From: a virus
Virus record (IMG/VR): IMGVR_UViG_3300037245_001419
Location: 1-64,000 of that record
Direction: 5' to 3' (one strand)
Length of the DNA: 64,000 nt
Position 1 is the first letter of the stretch. The number at the start of each line of letters is the position of its first letter. The notes under the pieces are model-generated. The model made no database searches. It saw only the letters and a program-made list of their open reading frames with translations, and had not been told where the DNA came from. Made by a program: the position numbers and the translations under genes. This document shows, one piece after another, positions 50,211 to 60,015 of this stretch.

Positions 50211-50514
50211 TAAGTATATCCAATTGTATATTAAGTTCTTTAATTTGTCTGTTAAAGAACAGATTGTTCTTATGCCAGATAAGTTTATTATGTTTGTATA
50301 CTGCAGTGTGTGGAACACCTTGGATATCAAATCTTTTCTCTAGCCATTCAACTTCTTCATCTGTTTCCAGGTAAATGATGCAAAAGTCTAATATATTGTG
50401 ATTGTATAGTGACTGTATGTGCATTTTACATAAAGGACATTTGCTCTCATAAATGAAAACAAACATCCCGTGTAAAGTTTCGAACTCTACAAACTCATCT
50501 CTAGAATACATCAT
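50203..50514 (-). CDS. Thioredoxin/glutaredoxin-like protein
   Basis: 103 aa. Active-site CPLC near residue 26 and the cis-Pro segment GVPHTAVY near 66: a thioredoxin fold. It may reduce the ribonucleotide reductase encoded at 54662. It overlaps the next gene by 8 nt. Confidence 0.8.
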   Translation of the reverse strand: MMYSRDEFVEFETLHGMFVFIYESKCPLCKMHIQSLYNHNILDFCIIYLETDEEVEWLEKRFDIQGVPHTAVYKHNKLIWHKNNLFFNRQIKELNIQLDILNE

Positions 50515-51473
50515 TACTTTACCATCATCATTATTTCAGCTAATAGAGCCATAAAGGTTATTTCTGGATCAATTGCTCGTGTATGCCTATCCATATACTC
50601 AGCGATCAATATAATTGCTTCAGCTTGGTATTTAGGCTCCAACATTGGTACGAGTTCTTTATAGAGGCGAACATATATCTCATCAAAGCTATAGCCGTTC
50701 TCAAGAAAATACTTCCTGGACTGATTTATCTTTTTAGATAAGATAAGGTTAATGAAATCTTCATCCTTGGTGTCATTAGTCAGGACTGATTCGTTCAGCT
50801 TACCGTACATATTATTGCACTTTTGAATAGAGCTAATCATCTTTCTGATATTAGGATAACAATTATCTATTAACTTATTAACAATACGGTCTTCATAATC
50901 AATCTCTTCTTTATCGAGTATTGCTAGAAGACGGTCTTTAATCTTTGGCTTCATCTCTTTAGAATATTCTTCCTTCATCATGTCGAAGTTAAATAACTGA
51001 GTTCTACCCTCTCTTAAAGGCTCAATAATCTTGTTTATGAAGTTAGTAGTGAATACAAATCTACAGTTCTTGTGGAATTGTTCAACAAAACCTTTCATGC
51101 CTTTCTGAAGTTGATAGGATGCCCCATCAAATTCATCCAGGATGATTACCTTTTGTCTACCATCAATAGATTTGTTGGTAGCAAATCGTTCGATTGTTGT
51201 TCTTAATGTATTAATACCACTATCGGTAGAGATATTAATGTACAAGAACCGAGCATTAATGTCTTTACAAAGAGCTTTAGCGATAGATGTTTTACCAGAT
51301 CCTGGATTAGAGCTGTACAACAGTAAGTTTGGGATGTTCTTTGTATCCACAATCTTATTGAAATATGTTCTGTAGGCTTCTGGCAGTATCATACTTCTAA
51401 CTGAAGGTGGCCGATATTTCTCAGTCATCAGATAATTATTTAACTTTTTACTGGTATTCTCTTCTACACTCAT
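50514..51473 (-). CDS. 44: Clamp-loader large subunit, gp44
   Basis: 319 aa from the ATG at 51473 (AAAGG upstream). AAA+ ATPase with Walker A SSNPGSGKTS near residue 52, Walker B VIILDEFDGA near 110, and an RFC-type arginine finger region (PLREGRTQ). It loads the sliding clamp with gp62. Confidence 0.93.
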   Translation of the reverse strand: MSVEENTSKKLNNYLMTEKYRPPSVRSMILPEAYRTYFNKIVDTKNIPNLLLYSSNPGSGKTSIAKALCKDINARFLYINISTDSGINTLRTTIERFATNKSIDGRQKVIILDEFDGASYQLQKGMKGFVEQFHKNCRFVFTTNFINKIIEPLREGRTQLFNFDMMKEEYSKEMKPKIKDRLLAILDKEEIDYEDRIVNKLIDNCYPNIRKMISSIQKCNNMYGKLNESVLTNDTKDEDFINLILSKKINQSRKYFLENGYSFDEIYVRLYKELVPMLEPKYQAEAIILIAEYMDRHTRAIDPEITFMALLAEIMMMVK

Positions 51474-51475
51474 TA

Positions 51476-51877
51476 TCAACCTTTCTTTTTCATTAGTTTT
51501 TCTTTTTCACGTCTCTGTTTTCTATTCATGTATTTAATACTTTGGATGTGTTGTGCCGAGTCTCGCTGAATCTTCTCATCTACAGTTGTAGGTTTAGGGT
51601 AGATACATGGACATGGTACTGGTATTTCAGTTGCTTTATTGGTTACAGGATCAACTCTGATTCCAAGATACCCACGCCCATTACATTTTCTGCAATTAGG
51701 CTTAGGATCTAGAATCTTAAGGTCATACGAAGCAGCGGAGTGTTTAATTCTTTCGAATGGTGTCTCTGGTGTCTGTTCGTATGCACTGGTGATCTGATCG
51801 CTGTCAACGAGGTCATGACTCTTAGTATCAAAATAGACCTCTTCGACTTCTGGTAAATCGTATTCTTCTTTCTCCAT
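51476..51877 (-). CDS. Zinc-binding hypothetical protein
   Basis: 133 aa. CRKCNGRGYLG...CPCIYP in the middle looks like a DnaJ-type zinc half-site; the C terminus is basic and helical. It lies between gp44 and gp45, with TAATG overlap to the clamp gene. Unknown. Confidence 0.6.
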   Translation of the reverse strand: MEKEEYDLPEVEEVYFDTKSHDLVDSDQITSAYEQTPETPFERIKHSAASYDLKILDPKPNCRKCNGRGYLGIRVDPVTNKATEIPVPCPCIYPKPTTVDEKIQRDSAQHIQSIKYMNRKQRREKEKLMKKKG

Positions 51878-52590
51878 TAGATATCCTCTTCCATTTGACC
51901 AGTGTAGATATCAAGACTGATACCTTCAGATAACATTTTAAATCTAACAAGGCCGTTCTCATCGAACTCGATGGTATAGTTAGCTAGGGGGATTCTATCA
52001 AAGATCTCAGTAGAGATTAAGAAAGTGTAAGCATCGATATTTTCAGTGTCATTAGCGAACGAATCTTCACAAGTGTTTTCACTCTCTTTATTAAAGAAAG
52101 TAAACTTGATGTCGTTCTTAACAATATCAATAGTGATAGAGTTAGCTTTGATTGAAGACTTTAGTTTGTTAATCTTTTTAAGGTCGTCAAAGCCAATAGT
52201 AAAAGACCCAACGGTCTCGCTCCATTCAACCCCATCAAATTCATTATCACCATCGCCTGTGATTAACTCAGGTTCGGATGTTAGGTATTTGATCTTCGTA
52301 TTACCCGAAACTAAAGTAAGTATATCACCTTTCTGAAAGATATCGCAGTCTTCAAGGATAGACATTAAATCATGAAAGTCAGGGAATTCGTAGAACGCAC
52401 ATTGTTCACCGTTGAATCCAAAATGACTGAGTGGCGCTTCAAGGCGATAGACTATCATTGCAGATAGATCCCCTGAGTTCACTAAAATCTTTTTACCTTC
52501 TTCTGCCTTTTCGAATATGATTGCTTTACTTAAGCAAGATAAACTTTTGATTATGTCTAGAGTATCCTTATTATATTCTAGTTTTTCCAT
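51877..52590 (-). CDS. 45: Sliding clamp, gp45-like
   Basis: 237 aa from the ATG at 52590, which follows CAGGAG; the 30-residue basic extension is rejected. Two-domain PCNA-like composition: acidic, beta-rich, with GDNEFDGVEW in the linker. Position next to gp44 supports the assignment. It confers processivity on the polymerase and, in T4, activates late transcription. Confidence 0.8.
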   Translation of the reverse strand: MEKLEYNKDTLDIIKSLSCLSKAIIFEKAEEGKKILVNSGDLSAMIVYRLEAPLSHFGFNGEQCAFYEFPDFHDLMSILEDCDIFQKGDILTLVSGNTKIKYLTSEPELITGDGDNEFDGVEWSETVGSFTIGFDDLKKINKLKSSIKANSITIDIVKNDIKFTFFNKESENTCEDSFANDTENIDAYTFLISTEIFDRIPLANYTIEFDENGLVRFKMLSEGISLDIYTGQMEEDI

Positions 52591-52612
52591 TACACACTCC
52601 TGATGCGATCCA

Positions 52613-52918
52613 TCACGTTTTGTTTTTTTTAGCTTTCGACATAAACTTTTGACAAAATTTACGTACAATTTCTTCTTCATCTCTTGAATTTAGTACTGCA
52701 GAAACATTGTCGTTAATGGCAAGACACTTCTCGATAACTTTAGTTTCAACGAGTTCGTTGATTTGTGTGTCGAGGTGTTCGTCTAGAAAATCTATAAGGC
52801 TTTCAGTGAGATCATCTTCAACTCTACTGACTGCCATGTTAACCTGCTCAACGATATAATTCTCTACATTGAGATTTGGTTGTTTATCTTCTGGGTTTCC
52901 TTCCATTAACGCCCCCAT
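52613..52918 (-). CDS. Acidic helical protein
   Basis: 101 aa, acidic, with a lysine-rich end. TAATG overlap with the upstream gene. Unknown; it directly precedes the clamp gene. Confidence 0.55.
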   Translation of the reverse strand: MGALMEGNPEDKQPNLNVENYIVEQVNMAVSRVEDDLTESLIDFLDEHLDTQINELVETKVIEKCLAINDNVSAVLNSRDEEEIVRKFCQKFMSKAKKNKT

Positions 52919-53457
52919 TATTCTACCTGCTTTGGTTTTCTGAACTTAAGGTTCAACTCGTATACCGATCCTTTTGCTATGGCTTTACCAGTACTAAACG
53001 GGATAGTAGAAAAGTTAAGTTTGTTATCTACATAGAACTTGTTAGCTTCATTTATGAATGCATGGAAGTTCTTATTATTGTATAGGAGATAACTAAAGTC
53101 TTTGTTTTCTTTCAGAGTATTGTAATTGAAGGTATTGAATATTTGATTACCCGTAGACCACATGTAAATATACTTCATACCAGATCTGACTGGGAACACT
53201 TTAGTTAGCGAGTCGCTGATCTTAATCTTCTGAATATTTATGATGTAATATGGGTTGGTCTGGTTTCTGTTTGATATAAACTTATCGAATATATCCAAGT
53301 CCTTTGCTACTATAGTTTTCGCTTTTCTAACATCTTTAAGTACTCTGTTAGTCATCGGATCTATGAGATAAGCGGAGAATGCTTGCAGACCAGAATCTGC
53401 TTTTGAAATTTGATCTATTATGAAATCTTTATCAAAACTTGCAATAATCTGATTCAT
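52918..53457 (-). CDS. Hypothetical protein in replication operon
   Basis: 179 aa, mixed alpha/beta with a basic tail. First gene of the clamp unit, behind the promoter at 53496. Unknown. Confidence 0.6.
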   Translation of the reverse strand: MNQIIASFDKDFIIDQISKADSGLQAFSAYLIDPMTNRVLKDVRKAKTIVAKDLDIFDKFISNRNQTNPYYIINIQKIKISDSLTKVFPVRSGMKYIYMWSTGNQIFNTFNYNTLKENKDFSYLLYNNKNFHAFINEANKFYVDNKLNFSTIPFSTGKAIAKGSVYELNLKFRKPKQVE

Positions 53458-53495
53458 GATACCTCAGTTAATATTTTTTATGTACTACTATCATT

Positions 53496-53524
53496 AGTAT
53501 ATTAATTTATAGCGATAAAGTCAA
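53496..53524 (-). promoter_or_regulatory. sigma70-type promoter of clamp operon
   Basis: -35 TTGACT, 17 bp, -10 TATACT on the - strand; drives 53457 through the clamp and loader genes. Confidence 0.82.
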
Positions 53525-53555
53525 GTTAAATATTAACTGAAGTATATATTTATTA

Positions 53556-54362
53556 TTAAATAAATTCCATTTCGTGTTCTTTTACCATAGAACTCTCAAC
53601 AGTAAGTATACGTTTTTTGAACAGCTTGTCAACATCTTCAGATAGATCATGTACCTTATAGTGCTTAAAAGTCTCATTTTTCTCATGAAACCACAGAACG
53701 AAGCAGCTTCCAATCTTGATATTGGTCATCTTTTCGATTATGTACTTGTAGCATGATAGCTGTAGACTGTATTTTACTAACTCGCAGTTATCCAAGTGGT
53801 TAAGCTCAGTTAATAATTTTTGGTTATTAAATGGCTCTGTACGTATCTGTTTGTTGGTTTTCCAATCAAATATCTGGAACTCATTATGTTTTTTGTTGAA
53901 GTAAAGTTGATCCAGCATTCCGCAGGTTCTTGACTCTTCATCACCGATAACGAGTTCTGAAGCGATAGGAATAAGAGAGTTTTTTGTCTTCTCGTAGAAT
54001 GCATGGAAGAGTACTTCGAGTCTATCGAGAGCGAAGTTCATTTTGTCATCAAGACCTATTGGGCGTTCGAATACTCTGTTGGCAATGTAGTTCTCTGCAT
54101 ATGCATGAAAGAGTGTTCCTTTCTCTCGTGAGAACTTACCATTGGCTTCCCATAAATTGATGATTTCTTGTGGTGAAACACCTTGTTGTTTGGCTTTCTT
54201 TTCAGCCCAGAATTTCTTATTGAATGGAGGTTCAAATTCTTTAAAGAGAGTTGTAACTGACGAAGCGTGATTTCCATCTTTGAGGACGTACTTGTGTCCT
54301 TCGTCAAAAAATTTTATATCATTAAATTTATTTAGTTCTTCGTGTATCTCGATGCTGTTCAT
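53556..54362 (-). CDS. PD-(D/E)XK (RecB/Cas4-like) nuclease
   Basis: 268 aa. GTLFHAYAEN near residue 80, then SELVIGDEES, GMLDQLYF and FQIFDWKTNK, and a QLSCYKYI helix: the H..E..D..DxK..QxxxY order of RecB-family nucleases. It processes DNA ends, perhaps in recombination-dependent replication. Confidence 0.87.
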   Translation of the reverse strand: MNSIEIHEELNKFNDIKFFDEGHKYVLKDGNHASSVTTLFKEFEPPFNKKFWAEKKAKQQGVSPQEIINLWEANGKFSREKGTLFHAYAENYIANRVFERPIGLDDKMNFALDRLEVLFHAFYEKTKNSLIPIASELVIGDEESRTCGMLDQLYFNKKHNEFQIFDWKTNKQIRTEPFNNQKLLTELNHLDNCELVKYSLQLSCYKYIIEKMTNIKIGSCFVLWFHEKNETFKHYKVHDLSEDVDKLFKKRILTVESSMVKEHEMEFI

Positions 54363-54648
54363 TGTGTATATTCTCCAAAATGCTATTAATATATTCGTGT
54401 ACGTTTTCTTTCTTGTATATTGTTATTTTATTTTCTTTAGGTGTTTTCAGTTCTAATCTTGCAAATTCTTTAAATGGTGAGCCATCAGAATAAGACCCTA
54501 TTACTAGGGTCGAATCTGTTAGACTATTGAATAGTTGAGTATTTAAGAATGGTTGTATATCGTCTGTGAGTTTATTATCCTTGACTCTTATTCGTATTAA
54601 CACGGAGTCTTCTGCTCTAAACAATATTGTATCATAATTTTCATTCAT
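54328..54648 (-). CDS. Hypothetical protein
   Basis: 106 aa from the ATG at 54648 (AAAGG upstream). It overlaps the nuclease gene by 35 nt. Unknown. Confidence 0.5.
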   Translation of the reverse strand: MNENYDTILFRAEDSVLIRIRVKDNKLTDDIQPFLNTQLFNSLTDSTLVIGSYSDGSPFKEFARLELKTPKENKITIYKKENVHEYINSILENIHNEQHRDTRRTK

Positions 54649-54661
54649 AGTCAACCTTTTT

Positions 54662-57600
54662 TTAAATATGTGTCAATGTACATGATCCACCGGAGCAAGC
54701 TACATCTTCACTAATTTTTGTGTTATCTTTATCTTCATTGAACTCATCCCATGGGACTTCAACATATTCTCTACCAACGTCACACCAGGTTTTCCAGGCA
54801 TCTACATCTTTTAAGCAAAATGTCATTTGTCTTTTGTCACCATTGAAATAGTTGTTAGCAAACTTGTCGGCTCTCTTAACCCACATTTGTTTTTCAAGTA
54901 TCTTGGTTAGTTTATCGATAGAATCAGGAATCTCACTGTTTTGAATGTCGGGGATTTCTAGTTTCTCACCGATACCGAGATACGAGTCACAGGCTGCATA
55001 TAAGTTTTTATCAAATGCGTTCTGTGCATGGATAATTAATCCTGATGCAAATACCGAAGCATCACCGTACATGTCTACGAGTTCTTTAGGAGTGTATACG
55101 GTTTGGAAAGGAGCTTGAGGATAAATCTTATCCCCTTCCTGAGGAAGAAGAGAAATACCTGCAAAAAACTTACGGTTGTAGTAGATGTATTCAGCTACCG
55201 TTTCCCATTCACCTTCGAGAATATTGATTGTATTAGATACATTGTGAGAAAGAGACGGATGAGCACATAGCTCTTGGTTCTTCCCTTCATCTACCCAGTT
55301 AACCCAAGTTGATTTGACATTTTCTAATAGGCTAAGAGCGTTAATATCGTTCTTGGTTCTTGCCTGAGATGGAACTTCACATAGGAATGAGATTACATCG
55401 GTTACTCCGTTAGTATCCCAAACAGACTTTTCTATAGCCCTGGGGTTATACTTCTTGAAAAACTGAAGTGGCTCTTCCTGGTTATTACATTGAACCCTTC
55501 TAATATATCTCTTGGCATGGTTTGGGTGAATACCAGATGCACCAGTAGATAGGATAATAGAAGATGTGCCAGATGGTTTAACAGTGGTTGTTCTTGCTGC
55601 TTGATTGATACCGATCTTAGCTGCGATCTCTTTATTAGTATTCTTAACTACCTGAGCAGCGAGACGCTGATTTGTAGGGTCTAAAACAATATCAGGGTTG
55701 TCTTGCATGCCTGTGATAGATACACCTAATAGAGCCTCCTTAGCAACGATCTTTTCGGTGATCTCGCCAAGGTATGGGAAGGATGAGTAAGATGCCTGGA
55801 ACGTACCTAATATGGCTGCTGCTTTAGCTGAATCCATGAAGTCTTCAAGAGTTTTACATTTTTTTGCGTTGATCTCAGATAGGTTGCAAAACTCAACACC
55901 TGACTTACCAGATTCAACGTCTACAGGGTATAAGCCAATTTCAGCGCAAGGATTGTACCCAATCTCAGTAGAGTCGCTGAATATAAATCCGGGTTCACCA
56001 TATTCTTTAACTGAAGTAATTATTTCTCTAAATTCTTCTTCTGTCGTTTCATCTCTGATTAATAAGACTGAGTTGTTGGCTCTACCTCTTTGTGGGTTCT
56101 CGATAAACCATTTGCCAGTTTTACAGTTTCTCATTTCCATGTCATCTTTTGAGAATAAGCTGATAAGTGCTGCTCTTCTAATTCCACCTGAAACTACAGC
56201 GTCTGCAATGTGACAAATAATATCATGAACTTGGAGCGTTGATAGTTTTTTACTTCCATCATTAAGAGCTGTATAAAATATCTTTTTAATATGGTCTATA
56301 GTTCGTCTGAGACCGTCTGGGCCTGGTGCTTTTGATCCGCTTGATTTTATAATGGCTCCGGCAGGTCTTATGTCTGAGTAATCAAATAAAACATTGTATC
56401 CTGACCATTCTGATTTGCACACGAAGAAAGATTCTACTAATACACCAATTGCATCTGCCCACCCTTCGATAGAGTCTGGAATGGTATATGTTATGTTCTC
56501 GCCTTTTCTTTCATGTTGAATCTTCGGTAATTTTTTAATGTGATGTTTCTGTACGCTATAACCAACACCACAACCACATAAAGCCATATACATGGTTTCT
56601 TGGAATGTTCTTATTCTATCTGCATAATGAAATGCACAATTTCCAGTGACTATACCGTTTGGCATAACAAAAGATTTATTATCATCGACTTCCAGGCACC
56701 ATACTGTTTCAGAGCAAATATTTTCCTCAATATCTGTCACTGACCATGAAGGTGAAAATTTATTAATATCAGTATTTATGCTGAATTTTTTAGCATATAA
56801 TTTGCCGTAATTAGTGTCTTTTATGATGTCAGATTCTGAGTTTATATATACGCCAACAACAGGGAAAACTTTTCTAATAAATTCTTGAGCTTTATCATCG
56901 GAATTTTGTATGGTCTTGAATATAGATCCAGTGCCGTCTTTAGAATAATTTCTATTCTTTTCACCGTCAGCATCTAAAAACCCTCTAACAAACGCTCTTA
57001 AAATATTTATGTCATCAATATTAGGATCTGGCAGTGTTTTTAAGTATGTTCCTGTGTATGCCATATAGTCACCATTCAAGCTATTGCTAGTGCTAGTTTT
57101 AAAGTTTAATTCTTCAAACCGATATTTGTATTTTATTTTTTCTGCACATAGTCTTACCATTGAATAAGTGTGGTTGCCATCTTTATTTTTTAGTGTTGTA
57201 CCATCACCGTATATAAAGCCATATGACCAATATAGTCTCTCATCTGGTGTTGCATCGTCATAATTCCAGTCATTAAAAATATTTGGCCGTTTATATAACT
57301 TATCTTCTATTTTCAAATTTTCTGTCCTACTGCCATCATTTAGTATCCATGTATGATTTTCAGTAGCGTATACTCGTTTAGAACCTCTTCCATTTTTTAA
57401 GGTTATTTGATTTATGTTTTGTTTACCGTAGCTTTTAACTATGGCATTTTTCCATTCACCTGTATGTGTTAATACTTTTGTTTTATCACCATGACTAAAA
57501 TCATAAAATGATTTTACACCATTTATTGTTATGAATTCAGTATCGATCCTGAAGCAGTTGTATATACGTGCATTGTGTTTCAGTGTCGCATCACCACCAA

Positions 57601-57829
57601 ACTGAAGTGCTCGTTGCGAGCCAAGTACTCGTTTTTTCATAAGCATATCTTTAGCAAATGCCCACTCATCTTTAACATTTTCGAAAACTTCCAAGCTCTC
57701 TAAATGCGTCTTGTGCATATCCATCATTCGATCAACCTGTTCTTTCCAGGATTCCCTTCTCTGTTTCTCTGGTAAGTATCTTGAATACTTTGATATACGT
57801 GTAAATTCTGATAATTCCTTTATGCTCAT
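54662..57829 (-). CDS. nrdJ: Class II ribonucleotide reductase with intein
   Basis: 1055 aa: an N-extein of 91 aa, an intein of about 306 aa (residues 92-397) and a C-extein of 658 aa. The spliced product (about 749 aa) matches B12-dependent reductases: NCAFHYADRIRTFQETMY, CGCGVGYSVQKHH, NPCAEIGL, VKPSGTSSIILSTGASGIHP and a C-terminal Cys pair region (CSGGSC). It makes deoxynucleotides from ribonucleotides without oxygen, so replication could run aerobically or anaerobically if cobalamin is available. Confidence 0.92.
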   Translation of the reverse strand: MSIKELSEFTRISKYSRYLPEKQRRESWKEQVDRMMDMHKTHLESLEVFENVKDEWAFAKDMLMKKRVLGSQRALQFGGDATLKHNARIYNCFRIDTEFITINGVKSFYDFSHGDKTKVLTHTGEWKNAIVKSYGKQNINQITLKNGRGSKRVYATENHTWILNDGSRTENLKIEDKLYKRPNIFNDWNYDDATPDERLYWSYGFIYGDGTTLKNKDGNHTYSMVRLCAEKIKYKYRFEELNFKTSTSNSLNGDYMAYTGTYLKTLPDPNIDDINILRAFVRGFLDADGEKNRNYSKDGTGSIFKTIQNSDDKAQEFIRKVFPVVGVYINSESDIIKDTNYGKLYAKKFSINTDINKFSPSWSVTDIEENICSETVWCLEVDDNKSFVMPNGIVTGNCAFHYADRIRTFQETMYMALCGCGVGYSVQKHHIKKLPKIQHERKGENITYTIPDSIEGWADAIGVLVESFFVCKSEWSGYNVLFDYSDIRPAGAIIKSSGSKAPGPDGLRRTIDHIKKIFYTALNDGSKKLSTLQVHDIICHIADAVVSGGIRRAALISLFSKDDMEMRNCKTGKWFIENPQRGRANNSVLLIRDETTEEEFREIITSVKEYGEPGFIFSDSTEIGYNPCAEIGLYPVDVESGKSGVEFCNLSEINAKKCKTLEDFMDSAKAAAILGTFQASYSSFPYLGEITEKIVAKEALLGVSITGMQDNPDIVLDPTNQRLAAQVVKNTNKEIAAKIGINQAARTTTVKPSGTSSIILSTGASGIHPNHAKRYIRRVQCNNQEEPLQFFKKYNPRAIEKSVWDTNGVTDVISFLCEVPSQARTKNDINALSLLENVKSTWVNWVDEGKNQELCAHPSLSHNVSNTINILEGEWETVAEYIYYNRKFFAGISLLPQEGDKIYPQAPFQTVYTPKELVDMYGDASVFASGLIIHAQNAFDKNLYAACDSYLGIGEKLEIPDIQNSEIPDSIDKLTKILEKQMWVKRADKFANNYFNGDKRQMTFCLKDVDAWKTWCDVGREYVEVPWDEFNEDKDNTKISEDVACSGGSCTLTHI
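56639..57556 (-). mobile_element. Intein with LAGLIDADG homing endonuclease
   Basis: Starts at Cys92 after ARIYN and ends at GN before Cys398. Block B TENHTW, block F/G SETVWCLEV...MPNGIVTGN with Cys+1. Two dodecapeptide motifs YGFIYGDGT and VRGFLDADGE near residues 202-210 and 281-290. All residues for splicing appear present. It disrupts the nucleotide-binding N-terminal region, so activity depends on splicing. Confidence 0.92.
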
Positions 57830-57837
57830 GCATACTC

Positions 57838-58290
57838 CTATGAAAATAATTCGTGTTCCGTTATAATTTTAAACTCATACCCGTTGTGCTTGCAATACTG
57901 CTCTGCTGCAGTCCACTTACACTTATTTTTTTCTACCATTAAGTAACGGTTCCTGTAGTTCTTCAATGACTTCTGAGTCCTCTTTTTGGGCATCTTAGGG
58001 TATTCACACTGGTCTGAAGGTTTAACTTCAATCAGTATCTTAATAATTTTATTACCTTTAGATTTTGCTTCAGCATAAAAATCTACTATGTACTTGTGGA
58101 CTTTGTTGTCTACAGTGTAGAAGTAAGGGATTGTGATTATCTCACTGCCCCATCGAATAATATTTTCGTTATTATCCAACCACCACATTGCTCTCTTTTC
58201 CCAACTTGACCTATAGATTGGTGCACTGTTGCCCATATATTTCTTCTTATTCTGAACGTCATAAACGCCTTGATACCATTTACCTGCCAT
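57838..58290 (-). CDS. 4: Head-completion nuclease, gp4-like
   Basis: 150 aa. YRSSWEKRAMWWLDNNENIIRWGSE, then YIVDFYAEAK and ILIEVKP give the E..D..ExK nuclease pattern of T4 gp4/TnsA-like proteins. It completes packaged heads in T4. It is the only clear virion-assembly gene in this window. Confidence 0.85.
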   Translation of the reverse strand: MAGKWYQGVYDVQNKKKYMGNSAPIYRSSWEKRAMWWLDNNENIIRWGSEIITIPYFYTVDNKVHKYIVDFYAEAKSKGNKIIKILIEVKPSDQCEYPKMPKKRTQKSLKNYRNRYLMVEKNKCKWTAAEQYCKHNGYEFKIITEHELFS

Positions 58291-58323
58291 AATAATTACG
58301 TGTTAAAGACATGCAACTATTTA

Positions 58324-59166
58324 TCATCCTATGTTATCGAGTGTTCCCCAGATCTCTTGCATTTCATCAAACATAACTCCAAGGCCATGTTTCGTAAAAA
58401 ACGAAATTATGTCACGAGACTTAGGTGGTTTAACATCATAATTATTGTATTCATTCATGATCTTGATTTTGTATTCCTCTGGTATCAGATTAAGATCTAT
58501 GAGAGTTTTATTTCTTTCATACTCATCGTTAAGATTATTGTCGTCAAGAAACTTTGTCAGATCTGCCATAGCTGCAGTTGCAGAAACTATTCCAAATCTA
58601 GACTTGACTGCTGGGATATTGTCATTCTTGTCACCCACCAGTATTTTAATTTGTAAGTCGAATTTTGGATTAAGAGATTCAACCATTTCTCTTTTCATAG
58701 GATTGTATTGACGATAGTGAGGATGTTCGTTTAATTGATTCATATCCTTATCAGATGATATCGCAATAATGTTATCCTTAAGTTTTTTAGTAAGTACTCC
58801 GATGATATCATCGCCTTCACATTTATCAACATCAAGGAACATGAAGTTTGTAAATGTCTTCTTGAAATCAGCATAAAACTCTTCCGCAATAGGAAAGAAT
58901 TTATCAAAGTCAACTGTGCTTTTTTGTCTTGCTTTTGCTCTCTTATGTTTGTAGTCTGGATATATAGCCTTACGCCAGTTATGCTTAGAGTCAATAGCAA
59001 ACACAAGGCGTGTAGGTTTAAACTTCTTAATAGAGTAGAAGGTCTCACGCATTATAAGGGTCTTGAATAACTCATACTTCATATCTAATGGTTTATCTCT
59101 ATTAGCAGAAAAAACCTTTCTGAATAGGAGGTTATGACTGTCAATAATAAGCATGTCTTTTAGCAT
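58324..59166 (-). CDS. rnh: RNase H / 5'-3' exonuclease (FEN-like)
   Basis: 280 aa. LIIDSHNLLFR at the start, FAIDSKHNWRK, DKCEGDDIIGVL, SSDKDMNQL and GDKNDNIP are the metal-binding motifs of T4 RNase H. It removes RNA primers from Okazaki fragments. 1 nt after the GIY-YIG-like gene. Confidence 0.93.
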   Translation of the reverse strand: MLKDMLIIDSHNLLFRKVFSANRDKPLDMKYELFKTLIMRETFYSIKKFKPTRLVFAIDSKHNWRKAIYPDYKHKRAKARQKSTVDFDKFFPIAEEFYADFKKTFTNFMFLDVDKCEGDDIIGVLTKKLKDNIIAISSDKDMNQLNEHPHYRQYNPMKREMVESLNPKFDLQIKILVGDKNDNIPAVKSRFGIVSATAAMADLTKFLDDNNLNDEYERNKTLIDLNLIPEEYKIKIMNEYNNYDVKPPKSRDIISFFTKHGLGVMFDEMQEIWGTLDNIG

Positions 59167-59167
59167 T

Positions 59168-59593
59168 TTATACCTGCTTCCTCGGTGGGAAGAATTTATT
59201 CAATATGTTTTCATTGTAATAAACACGTTCACCTTTTTTATCTTTCTTTAGGAGTACTTGTCTTTTAAATTGTTCTGCAGCTTCATAGTAAGTTAGTTCC
59301 CATTTAGTCTTACATATTTTTATCATGGTTCGATCAAACTTATCTAATCCATCTTTATCAAGGTCTTCACGAAGATGTTTGCTAGATCCGTGATATTTCT
59401 TCCAGTCAGATTCTTTTATGACTAGCTTTCTGTTCTTTTTACCTTTTTGTTTTATTTTACGATAGCTATGAAACTGTTTTTTACCTATGTACAGTTTCCC
59501 TGTAGTTATATTAGTGATCAGATAGATGAAGCCAAAGTTTTCTTTGATCATTTCTGATGTAAATTCTTTCTTTTTGTATGTCCAATTGTTCAT
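59168..59593 (-). CDS. GIY-YIG-like endonuclease
   Basis: 141 aa. GFIYLITN...KLYIGKKQF near residues 21-41 is a GIY-YIG signature, followed by a basic region and TYYEAAEQF. It may be a homing nuclease or a repair nuclease inside the replication operon. Confidence 0.7.
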   Translation of the reverse strand: MNNWTYKKKEFTSEMIKENFGFIYLITNITTGKLYIGKKQFHSYRKIKQKGKKNRKLVIKESDWKKYHGSSKHLREDLDKDGLDKFDRTMIKICKTKWELTYYEAAEQFKRQVLLKKDKKGERVYYNENILNKFFPPRKQV

Positions 59594-60015
59594 TTAGTCT
59601 TACGCTTTGGAGGAGGGATAGGTGCTTGTGGGTGTGTATTTGAAATTGGTGCATGAACTCCGTGAGAACTAGTCCATACAGCGTTTGAAATATTAGTTTT
59701 TGGCGAATACGAGTAGTAGTCTTCTTCAGATAGCCTGTCAACAACAGGAATAGATTTGTTGGGAAAATTCTTAATTTTAAATAAGCTCAGATTTTTAAGT
59801 TTATCATTCTGCATATGAATTACAGCCATGCCTTTGTTGTCACATAAGCTTCTAACATTATCAATGTCAGCGATCTTTAGATGGTAAATCTCAAACACCA
59901 TAAATTCTTTATCATAATAATCAAACATCACACTTGCAGTGACACCATTCTTTACTGACATCTCAACTCTTATGCTTTTGATTAGTTCGTTATTTTCGTG
60001 CTTCTCAAGATTCAT
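59590..60015 (-). CDS. Hypothetical protein in replication operon
   Basis: 141 aa with a beta-rich N-terminal half and a proline-rich basic tail (QAPIPPPKRKTK). ATGA overlap downstream and shared base upstream with the primase. Unknown. Confidence 0.6.
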   Translation of the reverse strand: MNLEKHENNELIKSIRVEMSVKNGVTASVMFDYYDKEFMVFEIYHLKIADIDNVRSLCDNKGMAVIHMQNDKLKNLSLFKIKNFPNKSIPVVDRLSEEDYYSYSPKTNISNAVWTSSHGVHAPISNTHPQAPIPPPKRKTK

